From Anoplolepis gracilipes (Eukaryota > Arthropoda > Insecta > Hymenoptera > Formicidae), in contig NC_132974.1 in assembly GCF_047496725.1 (NCBI RefSeq), forward strand, positions 7,864,001 through 7,928,000: a stretch of DNA of 64,000 nt, in the 5' to 3' direction. The translations under genes were made by a program, and so were the position numbers. Shown here piece after piece: positions 13,590-24,382 of this stretch. The notes beneath the pieces were generated by a model, which made no database searches, was not told the origin of the DNA, and worked only from the letters and a program-made list of their open reading frames with translations. Positions within the stretch are counted from its first letter, which is position 1; each line of letters starts with the position of its first letter.

Positions 13590-14105
13590 AGCAATTAAAA
13601 GGCGGTGCCTACATTACCGCAGACAATTACTATTACTCAATCAGAAGTCTGTGGTTTACGGTGAAATACTTCGACGCGTTGTCGAGCCAGACAGGAACAT
13701 CGACATAAACTCCATCACCAAGAGACCGGATTCCCCGCAGCTCTACGGCCGGCTCTTGGTCAGCTAATGCGATTGTTATTACACATATTATCTCTGCGCG
13801 AGTAATCATGTTTCACATTACCATGGCTCGTTCTTCGATCACGCGGCCTCGGCTGAATCCCGCTGTACGAGCGATGCCCGTAAGACGACTTTGGAACGCC
13901 CACCCATACGCAAATCACCATTCGTAGACGTGTGCGTATTCTTTCTACATGTTACTACGGAAACGGAGAGTGATCAAGCCACAGTGTTGGTACACGGACG
14001 CAGCCTTTGTACGCCAAGAGCAAGCGATACCAACAGGAATAGTTCCCGATCGCACGGCAAGTAGTTTACATGCACGAAGGCGTGGTGCACAGATATAAGC
14101 TCAAG
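13590..14105 (+). CDS. Candidate 5' exon: leader plus 12-codon coding start
   Basis: A CpG-rich block of about 500 bp ends in one of the strongest donors in the window, CTCAAG|GTAAGTTG (exon end 14105). An ATG at 14070 reads MHEGVVHRYKLK in phase 0 right up to that donor. An in-frame TAG lies about ten codons upstream, so this ATG is a sensible start if the leader is untranslated. No TATA box is seen; the left limit of the exon is a guess set by base composition. The next exon is unknown. The candidate at 17633 (+) is entered in phase 0 and would fit, but so would a third of all exons. The peptide is too short to assign to a family. Confidence 0.28.
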
Positions 14106-14147
14106 GTAAGTTGTAACATCATTCGGAGATTACGAAAGAAAGGGTGC

Positions 14148-14183
14148 CTCACACTCACACTCACACTCACACTCACACTCACC
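14148..14183 (+). repeat. Hexamer tandem repeat, (CTCACA)n
   Basis: About six copies of CTCACA, starting 42 bp after the donor at 14106. It is not the TTAGG telomere unit. Confidence 0.93.
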
Positions 14184-15715
14184 CTCGCGGATTGGTTGAT
14201 AGAATCCTGAAGCCAGGAGCTACCTACAGATCTGTAATATCTTGAATAGCAGTGGAACTTTGAATTTCATGCATATGCATAATTTCAGCCGGGAAATTAA
14301 ATTACATGTGAACAGGCTGTTAAATGTGGGTTTACAAAAATGTTTGTATTTATGAAAGATATATTGCTATATTAATTTTCTCGTTTAATTAAATAAAATC
14401 AAGAACCAGTTTGAAATTCCAATTTAAAAACATACGTGTGTAATATGATATATAAGTTTCAAAATAACATAATTTATTAAGCATATTAAGGATATTAATA
14501 TCATATAATATAGTTATCGATATATTATCACTATTAATTAATTACTTTTAATATAATTTATTATATATAAATTAAGCTAAAAATTTTGAAGTATTGATAT
14601 GTGCATTCAACAAATAAATAAATATTTACTAGTTAAACAAAACATCGTGACAAAATTTTCTGAAATGTTTTTATAACAAAAATTTTTATAAAAAAATTGA
14701 CAGAAAAAAAAGAAAGAGAGAAAGAGCTGTTATTAAATTATTATAGTTATATGTTATTAAATGCTAATAATATTGGCTTACCAACTCCAAACTGGCATTG
14801 TATCTCTTCGCATTATCTTTCAATATTAATCTCATCTATTTATAAAAAGTTTGCAAGTCAATAAGAAAGTTTAAAGGGTGATAAAGGAACCGATAAACGA
14901 CGAAATATCAACTCTTAAGAACAGCTTCATCCAAATTTAATTCTCACGATAAGTGAAACATCGATGGCTCCGCTAAAGGAGGAGGAGCTCTGCCTTCGTG
15001 TCGTCGTCGCTTTTTATTATCGCTAACTTCCTGCGCCGAACTTCGTCCTTCTCTTTTGACGGGATATACGATCCTTATTCGATCTTAAGGTGCTCACCGG
15101 GAGCTATATCACAATCGCTGCCCATCCTGATTATCCACTCGCAGAGATCGAATCGATTGAAGGGAGCCGCGCTCGCATTTTTCCAACGTTACATCCCATT
15201 ACCGTGGAAGCATCCGAGTAGTCGGAGAGAGAAACTGCAGATAGTCGTAACGAGATTTACTTGATAGAATGGTGGAGTTCAGAACGCGACACAGTCAACG
15301 CGAAAGCAGATTTCAGAGAATCTCTACAAGAGAGTTATTACGGCGATATAATCAACCTTCGTAATTACAGTCGATTTTCTAATTATGAAAATAATCGATT
15401 CAATTATAAGATAATTATATGAGAAGCATAAGCGTATATTTGCAGTAATACGGGATATATGCAGAGCAGCAATTCATGCCAATCGAATCCGTATAATCCG
15501 CGCGCGTTCCTCTGTTTCTCTTTTACATCGCAACGGTTTCGATATTTATTGCTTCATATTTGGTAGCGCGTATATTATAATAATTTTCTTTACTATAAAC
15601 ATATCGTTATATAGAATATTTTTTTTATTATTGACAATATAATTTTTCTTTTTTGTTCTAAAAGCAATGAGCTCAATGATGCCGAACAGCAAAATCGATA
15701 AGCTGAGTCGCATAC
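14184..15715. other. Intron-like sequence, no gene seen
   Basis: AT-rich to about 14900, then a more CpG-rich part to 15350. Open frame 14998-15264 (+) has no splice or domain support. On the minus strand an ATG reading MGSDCDIAP runs into CCCG|GTGAGC near 15095, a decent donor, but nothing else supports an exon. Confidence 0.45.
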
Positions 15716-15854
15716 TTGAAAGATTTCACGTAAAACGAATTGAGCTTGTTCAGTCGAAATAAATTCCATTCCATGAGGATCGGCTAAAGTGACTTTCCCG
15801 AAATATGGAAAGCCGTATTCCGGCCAGTTTTTCGCTTCCACGCCAATGGTGAAC
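15716..15854 (-). CDS. Candidate internal coding exon, unrecognised
   Basis: A minus-strand acceptor (AATTTCCTAG, just above 15854) opens a frame reading FTIGVEAKNWPEYGFPYFGK and then VTLADPHGMEF. It reaches a moderate donor, TTTCAA|GTATGC, after 46 codons. Entry needs two bases from the previous exon; exit is in phase 0. The composition is soluble and mixed, with Gly, Pro, Phe and Tyr. The frame stays open another 40 codons to 15593, so a terminal exon is the alternative. The other two frames close earlier. I recognise no family. Phases fit the candidates at 19068-19182 (before it) and 341-555 (after it). Confidence 0.25.
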
Positions 15855-15970
15855 CTAGGAAATTTCGACAAGAAGCCGCGTTAAAGATTCACCCGCTCTC
15901 ACGTCGATCGTATTACGGTCGAACGAACCACTTTGCGGATGGAGATTCGAGGAATATACGTATGCATACG

Positions 15971-16015
15971 CGAATATACGTGCATATATGTGCATATATG
16001 TGCATATACGTACAT
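15971..16015 (+). repeat. Decamer tandem repeat, (TGCATATATG)n
   Basis: Four to five slightly varied 10-bp units with alternating CG/TG steps. It lies just above the minus-strand exon candidate at 15716-15854. Confidence 0.85.
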
Positions 16016-17632
16016 ATCGAGTAGCGATTGAGAACACGACGATAAAATTCTTCACGGACACACGGGGCACACGTACGTATATACGGCCCACTTAACCATC
16101 GATTTTATTTACCTCTTTCAATGCATTCCGACATATTTCTTTCACTCTAGATTGCGGAATAAAAAAATAAAACACGCACACTTTTGACTTGGATAGAGTA
16201 TGTACATATGTACACTTGCGTTCGTGAATTAAAATATCTAGCGAAAGACGCATTAAACTGACACGTGTAAGTGCCAGAATAAAAGAAAAATAATTATTAA
16301 TCAGAATAAAGGTATCGAGGATGTAGCGATCGTTAAAGCTACAAATCCTTTTCAAAATAAACTACAGAGAGCGTTTGCGTACAGGAGCCCGTTAATCCCC
16401 TCTCCTGGAATATATATATATATATCGAAAAATTTGGAGAGGAGAAAGTCGTTGAAAGGAGAGTAGAGTGAAAAACGATCATTTTTTTTGAGAAAGATTG
16501 AGTGGAAAAGAAAGGGATTGATCAGGATTCTTTTCTGATAAAGAAATTCGCGAGGGGGCTGCGTATATTTCATTTGGTGCAATCTTTATTTAATAAGTTC
16601 GAGTGAAGGACTGCTCGAATATTCTAATAAATCGCGTGTGAAGGACATCGGTCCTGTCAAGTCGGAGTTTGACACTCAACGTGTGTTTTTTATAAATCAT
16701 ATAATAAACGCGTTCCGTCCTCTTTAAAGACAGGTCTACTAATTTATTTCGTGATAATCACATTCCTCCTGCGTGCCCGTCCTAAAATATCTTACACACG
16801 TTTATACATTAACCGTTATTTTACGTTTGATGCAATTCGTATCGACGATGCATCGAGGATTAAAGAGCGAAATAAAATTTTAATCGAAATAACGGATTGT
16901 ATTGTCTCGCGCGTACAATGCATGCGATGATAATGCAATACGTCTTTTGTGCTGCTAAAACTGCACCGTGCATAGCGTGTATCTATTTACGTCTTCAGCA
17001 TGTAGGTATGTATGTACATCGTCCACAAATGAAAATGCTAATTTGCACATGACGTTCTCATCAAATTTCTTTCATTTCTTCCAGTTTGACAGTTTGAATA
17101 TTTTATTATGTACATGTTCCAAAAAAACCATTATAACAAAAATAAATGATGGTTCAACGGATCATTTGTCTCCGAAACTATACTGCAAGATTCAATATAA
17201 GCTCAGGTGTCGCTCCCGGCAAGACCTAATCAGTATTGGAATATAATTTTAGTAATCTTGGTAATCAATCTTTCCCTGTCCTGACTCTGAAGGATGACAT
17301 AGACATTGTAAAGCGTGTTCACATCTAACATGTACATGCATATGCATACTCGTATTATATTCTCTTGATACTAATTAAACTAGTTAACAAGCAGCAAGTA
17401 TTATTGTATTGTAGATATGAACCGTACAAGCACGAAAAGTTGTATTTAAGTTAGTCTCGCGAAGTGAAAAGAGGAAAGGGGGGAAGAAATTCACGTCACG
17501 AGGGAAAATACTTCCTACGGTTCTCAAGGCGAAAATTCAAGGTGACTGCGCGATTGCCCAAGATGTCTACCATACGAACAAACTTCGTCAATTCTGTCTA
17601 ATTGACCCCCATACAGAGACTAAGTTTCCTAG
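16016..17632. other. Mixed sequence without a supported gene
   Basis: Open minus-strand frames at 15855-16091, 16092-16355 and 16352-16582 abut one another but share no compatible splice chain. One short stretch at 16092-16133 (-) follows a T-rich acceptor and reads VKEICRNALKEVNKIDG before a stop; this is suggestive but too short to call. The plus-strand frame 16968-17246 has no support. Confidence 0.4.
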
Positions 17633-17887
17633 GAAGTGGTGAAGTTTCAAGACGACGTCTTCTGTGTGTCTGACCCTAGTATAACCACGGTTTCACCACA
17701 ATGTAGCGGTACGTGTGTATTCCGGAATCTGTACTATCACGTTTCCAAAACAACGGGTATCGACCCGAGTTGCGTTAACACACTACGCGGTCTACGGGTT
17801 TGCCACACAACAGCCAAAGAGCGAATTCGATTTCCGGTATGCAATAATTTGTTACATAGATTTTTAGCTTCGACATTACCAAAATAA
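17633..17887 (+). CDS. Candidate cysteine-containing terminal exon
   Basis: After the acceptor AAGTTTCCTAG an 84-codon frame begins EVVKFQDDVFCV, has six Cys (including QCSGTC and PSCVN), and ends in a stop at 17887. It would be entered in phase 0. A donor-like CCG|GTATGC near 17838 offers an alternative internal-exon reading. AATAAA-like strings occur about 90 bp after the stop. Six cysteines in 84 residues suggest a disulphide-bonded or metal-binding segment, but I cannot match a family and no signal peptide is attached. The acceptor is only moderate, so chance is a real possibility. Confidence 0.2.
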   Translation, partial: EVVKFQDDVFCVSDPSITTVSPQCSGTCVFRNLYYHVSKTTGIDPSCVNTLRGLRVCHTTAKERIRFPVCNNLLHRFLASTLPK

Positions 17888-19067
17888 TGATTATATTATA
17901 TTTTTAAGTCGTGTAATGCAGCAAAAATTATTGGAATCATTGTTTGTACAATCCAATATATTTATTATCAGATAAAATAAAAAAAAATAAAAACATACCA
18001 ATGAGTTAGGAAAAATACTATTACTGTCTGAAGAATGCATTAAGTTTAGAAAATAAAATAATAAATGTGTGTAGCGAACGTTGGTCAACATATAATGTTT
18101 TTGTTCATTAATTTCTATTTCTCTTGTTATCTCATTCAAAACCTCGCAGTGGTCACGTAGACAAACTATTAATGGAATTAATAGTTTCGACCTGAAATTT
18201 ACTCGAATCGAGGCATTGCTACAACCCTGCAGTAATTAAATCCCGACCACAGTTCCCGAAAGGTTGAAATTGACATTTCGTTAACAATACAACGTCCTCT
18301 AAGTACTCTATTGTTCATATTCGAACAAAGATTACATATGCTATTAATTATTCACAACAGACGTAAAAGCTTTTGGTTTTAAATATATTTGATTATAAAC
18401 TTTCGATTATTTCATAGATCATAAATATTTGTTAAATATATACAAGTATACACGAAAACACAAAATAGATACTTAATCCATTATATTTTAGTTTAGACTG
18501 AAATTCATCAAAATTATATAAGCCAAGTATTTACATTATCCATTTTGTCATATCATTTGATCTCGAGCTGCATAGTTTGCTACCCGGAGATTTGTAACCG
18601 CAATTACATTTCCGTCCGCAAAATACACTGGTACGACTAGTTTATAATTTCCTTGTGGAGAAGAGGCATTCCTCTTTGTTTGCAAGTTTTCTCGTCCAGT
18701 AATCAGTTACGCTAAATACATTATTAAACTTATTCAGCAAAGAATGCTTTTACTAAATAATAACTTTCCAATCCATGATGACATTCTTAAAAACAGTTAT
18801 CAAGATTAATTTACTGGTAAACATTTTCTGATAAACGAATCATGAAAAGTGACGACAAGTGACAGCGCGCTAATATCAATATTTCGCTTATTGTTAATAG
18901 AAACGAATTAATTTCGATCGAACTAACGTTTCAACGAATGCGGGGGATATACGCATAAAGGCACAGAGGAATCATCGGCCCGTGACAGGTTCATGTATGA
19001 ACGTTTTTCAATGGATCGATTAGATCGACACGTTGTCTTATTCATATACGCCCACCTCTATGCATAC
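17888..19067. other. AT-rich sequence, nothing identified
   Basis: A minus-strand open frame at 17891-18139 is AT-biased (Asn, Ile, Phe, Tyr) without splice sites. Otherwise I see nothing. Confidence 0.5.
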
Positions 19068-19182
19068 CCGTTCGGCACGCTTAAATGCATCCACCCAGTT
19101 TTATCGATAGTTGCCCCTTGAATTATGGTGCCACCCACTAACAGCTCCTGATCGCATAAATTATTCAATACTGATTTTGCAT
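19068..19182 (-). CDS. Candidate internal coding exon, unrecognised
   Basis: On the minus strand the acceptor TTGTTCCGTTACAG precedes 115 nt of open frame. It reads AKSVLNNLCDQELLVGG and then TIIQGATIDKTGWMHLSVPN, ending at the donor ACGG|GTATGC. It is entered after one base of a codon and left after two. The frame stays open upstream to about 19309 and closes two codons beyond the donor, so a longer or terminal exon is possible. No family recognised. Phases match the candidates at 21957-22025 (before) and 15716-15854 (after). Confidence 0.22.
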
Positions 19183-20465
19183 CTGTAACGGAACAAATCA
19201 GTTCCGTGTAAATAAGATGGGTCACATTTACAATCGTTTTGCGGTTGATTCGATTTCGGTAAAGGTCGAACATTAAATTCGCTTCAAACATGTAAATAAA
19301 ATAATTCAATTCTCGAATCAGTACCTTACTGTCTTTCTACGTGATGTTAACTAGATTAATTAATATAGTAGATCAATTCAATTTTTATTAGCAATGTTAA
19401 ATATCATGCAATATAACGTACGTACACATATACACGGAATGATACAAATTACTGTTTTTCCTATTTTATATAATAAATTTTAAATCAATATTTTGTTACC
19501 ACAGATTTTTAATTATATACTAACAAAAATGCTTAATAATTTGTCACAATCAATATCACATTGAATTCATTAAAATTATGAAAAACACACATATCGATTT
19601 ATTTATCAACGTTTGACGTAAAAATATTTCCATAATAAAAAAAGTCGTTATCTCTCTTTGTTAAATAAGAATTTAAAAAAAAAGAAAAATAAATAATTAT
19701 AATCAATCGAAAGAATCAGAAAATATTAATTAACACATTTATCTTTGTTTTAATTAGCTACATAGTACCTATATAATATAATATAATATAAATATTAGCT
19801 TTGGATTAATTTTTTATTAACTTTATAAAAAGCGCACGAATAAAACAATCATGCTACAATATAAAGGTATGTGCATCGCGATTCATTAGAATTCGTGTCA
19901 GATGAAAAATTTACGCGCTTGTGTGCAGTGTCACGTGTGGGAGGCTTCGAGGTTTTTTTTTTTCCCCCCCAGTGGATAACAAAACCGCAATCGACCGTAT
20001 GCACACGTGTAATTGGGCCTGTATGACGGTCGTCTCGCGTTGTTTTGCCTGCAGCCCACTCGACTCGTCCCCGCCACGCAGGACAGTGACGCGCGCCACA
20101 GCAGTGGTTGCATTCAATTTGCATCCGACAGATAAAAGGCGCGGTTAACGCCGCTATATTGTACAACGCGGCGAGCAGGCGCGAATGAGAAAATCGGTAA
20201 ACTGATATTCCAGCAATACAACGATATGAAGCCGCCGATGCCGCCGCAACCTGCCTTCACAATTCCATCCTGCTTCAGCTACATCCTGCTTTAACTACGG
20301 CTCGCCGCTCCACCGTGGGCACGCCCTTCCCAATGCAGGCGCGATGTACCCTCCGGTGGTGAGATGCCGAGGTTGAGTTTATTATGATTATGAGGCGCGC
20401 GGAGGTGAGACTCACGACTCTCGAGAGACCGGCTTTTCTTCCTCGTCCTTCTTTCTCTTTCTCTT

Positions 20466-20509
<44 letters not shown>

Positions 20510-21956
20510 TCTCTACTTCGTTCTCCTCCGCGCTCTTTTTTCCTTCGCTTTCTCGTCTACTGATTCAAGACGTTTGGTTTCTCTCCGTACTGTGAACGTA
20601 CCGCCTTGTGAGCACCAAGGATTTCCTTCCTCGCGATACTCTTTTTCTTCTGCCCTGCTATCTAACCATCGGTTTATTTCCACCCATTCTTTGTTTGTCC
20701 CCCCCGTTCAGAGTCTTTCGCACTAATCGCAGAGGTAAAATGAGATTCTAAGAAACGTAGTCAAGGATGCACCCCGACGCCTCGAGCTTCTCTTTCAATG
20801 AACTGTTGCAAGGCTCTATTCTGCGGTCTCGCTTGCAACAAGAGCGGCGTAAAAAGTTTTAAGCACTACGTCGATGTGTCGGGAGAAAGAATTAGGAAGC
20901 GAGGCGGCACACAGCAGTAGGTAACTAGTAGACTAACACGAGAAGGGTCAGACTGGCGAAACTAAATCTAATCGGAAATAAATACCGAAAACTAACACGA
21001 AGTTTACGTTCCCTGCTTTCACTGTTTTCAGTTCGAGCGAGATGCACTTTAACTCCCTTACCAAACTTAGTTAATTTCTAAACATTTTTGTCGGAATATA
21101 TTGCAATTTATTTTTTTAGATAAATTATATACTGAAGGCTAAATATTATTTTAGCCCGTCATTTAATTAAAAATTTACATATTAATTCTAAATCTCTTTT
21201 ACAACGCGCACCGCTATCCGATGAATAATTGCCGCGATGAATTAAATCGATCGACCACTAATTGAAATCCAGCTTTCAGCCCGCAAGGTGAATCGATTTG
21301 TATGCAGGGCGGGATAAACGTCAGTAGCTTCCGTAGAAAAACAGAACACAATGCAAAGTGTCGAGTCACTCGATAGCGGCTCTCCTTATCCTGTGGATCT
21401 GAAGCCACTGCCATTGCCGTTTCCTTAATCCATCGTATAAACGCACGAGAAAAATATATCTTTGTACGCTGCGCCGCAACAGAATATGGCAATATAGCAG
21501 TTCGAATAGAGCTACCAGACGTCGAAGAATAGCAGGCAAACAAGCATGGTCCACGTTTCGATCGCAAACTGTCGTTGATTTTAATATCACGGCTACCGCC
21601 GACGAGACTTGGCGCGATGAGTACACAGTGGACTTCGTAGAACTCGATGCAACAATAACGATCGATCGATAAGATCGACGATGACGGTGCGTGCGTGACG
21701 GAAAAAAAGTATCGAGCCATAAGGAAAACGGTGCGGCATCGATACAGTTACGGCGATTCCCCCTACGGTCTTCTCGCGTTCTCGCGAGTCATCGTCATAA
21801 CATATCGACGGCATCGCATCACGTATGTTATACTTGAAACAAGACTCGTCGGAAGCGAAGCGCTCCGAGCGATAAGTCATCGTACTGCGTAATACACGGT
21901 TCGACGCGTTATCACGATTTTTATCGAGCCGTCGAAATGAAGGAGCCCCAACTCAC
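19183..21956. other. AT-rich then CpG-rich sequence, no supported gene
   Basis: 19.3-19.85 kb is AT-rich. From 19.9 kb the DNA is CpG-rich and stop codons become rare, giving several mutually overlapping open frames at 19849-20166 on both strands and 21214-21880 (-), including one of 168 codons. None has a recognisable motif. A T12C7 tract lies near 19953-19970. GGAG|GTGAGA at about 20405 is a good plus-strand donor after MIMRRAE, but no exon can be built around it. Confidence 0.4.
20471..20506 (+). repeat. (CT)18 microsatellite
   Basis: A pure CT run inside a longer pyrimidine tract (about 20433-20520). Confidence 0.95.
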
Positions 21957-22025
21957 GTGACAACGCACACCACCGCGCGTCCGTCAACTCATCGCTGCCG
22001 GGTAATTGCCCAGCGAGCTCTGAGA
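21957..22025 (-). CDS. Candidate short internal exon, unrecognised
   Basis: A 69-nt minus-strand segment lies between a strong acceptor (ATTATTCTTTCAACAG) and a strong donor (TTGTCAC|GTGAGT). Only one frame is open; it reads SELAGQLPGSDELTDARWCA and ends LS. It is entered and left in phase 1. The product is too short to classify. Phase fits the candidate exon at 19068-19182. The DNA is CpG-rich here, so open frames come easily and the case rests on the two splice sites. Confidence 0.18.
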
Positions 22026-24333
22026 CTGTTGAAAGAATAATCCTGACGAATCGCGCTACAACTCCCGCTGACAACTCCCGGCAATTATTATCGTTAATTA
22101 ATGCGATCGTCTAAATAAAACGAAGAATTACAGACATGGTTGCGACGCGATGGTTCTTCGAAAGATTTCCGGTAGAGGTAAGGATACCGCACGCTTATCG
22201 GTCGCGATGTAATAAGACAAACGCGAAGGAGAAACAGACTTGGCGTGCGGGTATCTTACAGGACGCTTGTCGCGACTCTACGGCGAAAAGAGCGAGACGC
22301 TTCAGCAACGACTGGGGGAGAATATAAGAGAGAAAGCAGATACGGATACACGAGTGGCGAGCGAGGCAGCAAGTACTCTAAAAGATAAAGGAAAAGGGAG
22401 AAAAGAGGCGACGGAGCTGATTAACGCGCGCCGTCTTGTCTTATCCACCTACTCGCGTCCGTAACGGTTTGATTCGGAGCGATAAACAGTTTATGAAGCT
22501 GGACCAAGAGTAATAGATTAAACCCAAGTAAAAGACCGACGTGAAGGAAGGCAGACGAGGAAGTAAAGAAGTCGCCAAACAGGAGATGGTGGAGTGCATG
22601 GTAAACAATGACGGTCAGTCTCTCGTGGCCGGTAACTGTCGCCGCATTCTAACATAGAAGCTCATTACGAGCTTCGTCCCGCGTGAGCGCATCTATACTT
22701 GATTGCATTATAATACGACCTTCTTCATCGTCGTCAAGTGGCACTGCTACCGCCGCCGGTACTACGTGCAAAACGAAGATCATCACGAGATTCGAGTTTC
22801 TTCGCGCAGCCGTTGAAATTGGTAGATCGGTGGTGCGAAATAAATGGCAAAAAGGAGTTTCATTAAAAACATTAAGCGAATGTACGTACGCCACTAATGA
22901 TATAAGTAGGCAACTACAGTAGTAAGCACGTATACACTTGCTGCGCGATTATTAAATAAATAAGTAACAGGTATATAAATATATGTTATATATTACACAT
23001 ACATGTATATTAGGTCGAGAGATTTGAATCCGGATACTTTGATCCTTTGATCGTGACGTGAATCTAGAAACTAGGTTTGTCTACCAACAACTGGACATAG
23101 GAGTCAGCTATTTTCTACGATATGGTAAATTGCGTGCGAAACGTCCGGTCCGAGCAATTGCCGTCGTGCAAAGAACGCCAAGCACGAGAGAGGGAAAAGT
23201 GTGAATCCGCGCGTGACGTACCACGATGTAGAATATACCGCGCGGCGCCGGTGTAGAAAGAACGAAAAAGGTAAGAGAAAAGGGGAGTCGAGGGGAGGTT
23301 CGACTTCGAGAAAAAGAAAAAGGAGCTATGACCGTGCTTTTCTTGTCGCTTCCATTCACGTGTCATCAGTCACGCGGGTAATGAGTGTCGGAAATACAAG
23401 GTTTCTTGAGTCAAGCGGGGCTGTTTTCTCTTTCCGCCCACTTTTTCCCCTTTTCCTTTCTCCCCTTCCTTCTCCACCTGGCTAACTCTCCGACGCTATT
23501 TATTATTGTCCATAAGCGTATACGTGTACAGAAAGTAAAACGTGTGTCTTCGGGATAGACGTCAACCTGCCTAAGTACTCATAGGCCGTACGTACGTACG
23601 GAGAGAAGATGTTCGTCATATCTGGCGCAGAAATCTACCATGTGATTTCACCCGCTGTGCATTTATTCACTGCGGCGACTAGCAGATAAAGGACAAATGG
23701 AAAGATAGTTTAAAGGATAAGCAAGCTTACAAGCTATATCCTTTTGTAAGAGTTATTGTATGCTAAACATGTGCTTAATAAGGATACGTTTCGTGTGAGG
23801 AAGAAATAAATTTAACAATATATTTTTCCTATTGTTCATTCAAATTCATAATATAAGTTTGGAAGACTTATGCTATTTGGGTGTCAAGAAAATACCAAGA
23901 AGAATGTTAGGTATAGAGTATACCACTCAATTTAGCGAATAGTAGAAAATACAAGCAAGACGTGTTTCGCATATTTAAAGCTTTGATCAATTTTTCACGC
24001 TACAATTTCAACGTAAATGGCACGACTCGGTCCGTTGGTTTTTGCTGATCAAATGTTTTTGTTTATTTTCAAATTCAAAACCGAGTTTCGTTTATATTAA
24101 TGTTTAAGCTTAACATAATAATCGTAAATATTAAAGTAATAATCCAGCGTATGAATTTTACTGCGTTGAAAAGTATTGCATAATGAGAGGATTAATATCA
24201 TGGTAGATGAAAAACTCATTTATAACGATGTCGTTGTATCTGGAATATCTCAACTGGTACGTTTTTCCATAGAAATTGCACCTTGTGGAATTGCGTTCGG
24301 CAAAGTAGACTGCAGTAAGCGCGAAGGAGGAGA
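22026..24333. other. CpG-rich then mixed sequence, no supported gene
   Basis: Open frames overlap on both strands at 22649-22922. The minus-strand one contains MIFVLHVVPAAVAV followed by an acidic run, reminiscent of a secretory leader, but it lacks promoter or splice support and its opposite strand looks equally protein-like. PVEG-type donor CGGTAGAG|GTAAGG at 22176 (+) and AAAAAG|GTAAGA at 23271 (+) are isolated. The rest shows nothing. Confidence 0.4.
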
Positions 24334-24340
24334 TATAAAG
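24334..24340 (+). promoter_or_regulatory. TATA box of the secreted-peptide gene
   Basis: TATAAAG lies 49 bp upstream of the proposed start codon at 24383. A start site about 30 bp downstream (near 24365) would leave a leader of only about 20 nt. No clear initiator is seen, so the exact start is uncertain. Confidence 0.4.
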
Positions 24341-24382
24341 TGGTACTTTGCTTCTGAGAATCCTCGATTCTCTCGACTCGAT

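Noticed and set aside
16092..16133. Short minus-strand stretch VKEICRNALKEVNKIDG after a T-rich acceptor
   Set aside because: Its exit phases do not fit the exon candidate at 15716-15854 and it is too short to stand alone.
21214..21720. 168-codon minus-strand frame in CpG-rich DNA
   Set aside because: A second minus-strand frame overlaps it, composition is unremarkable and no motif is visible.
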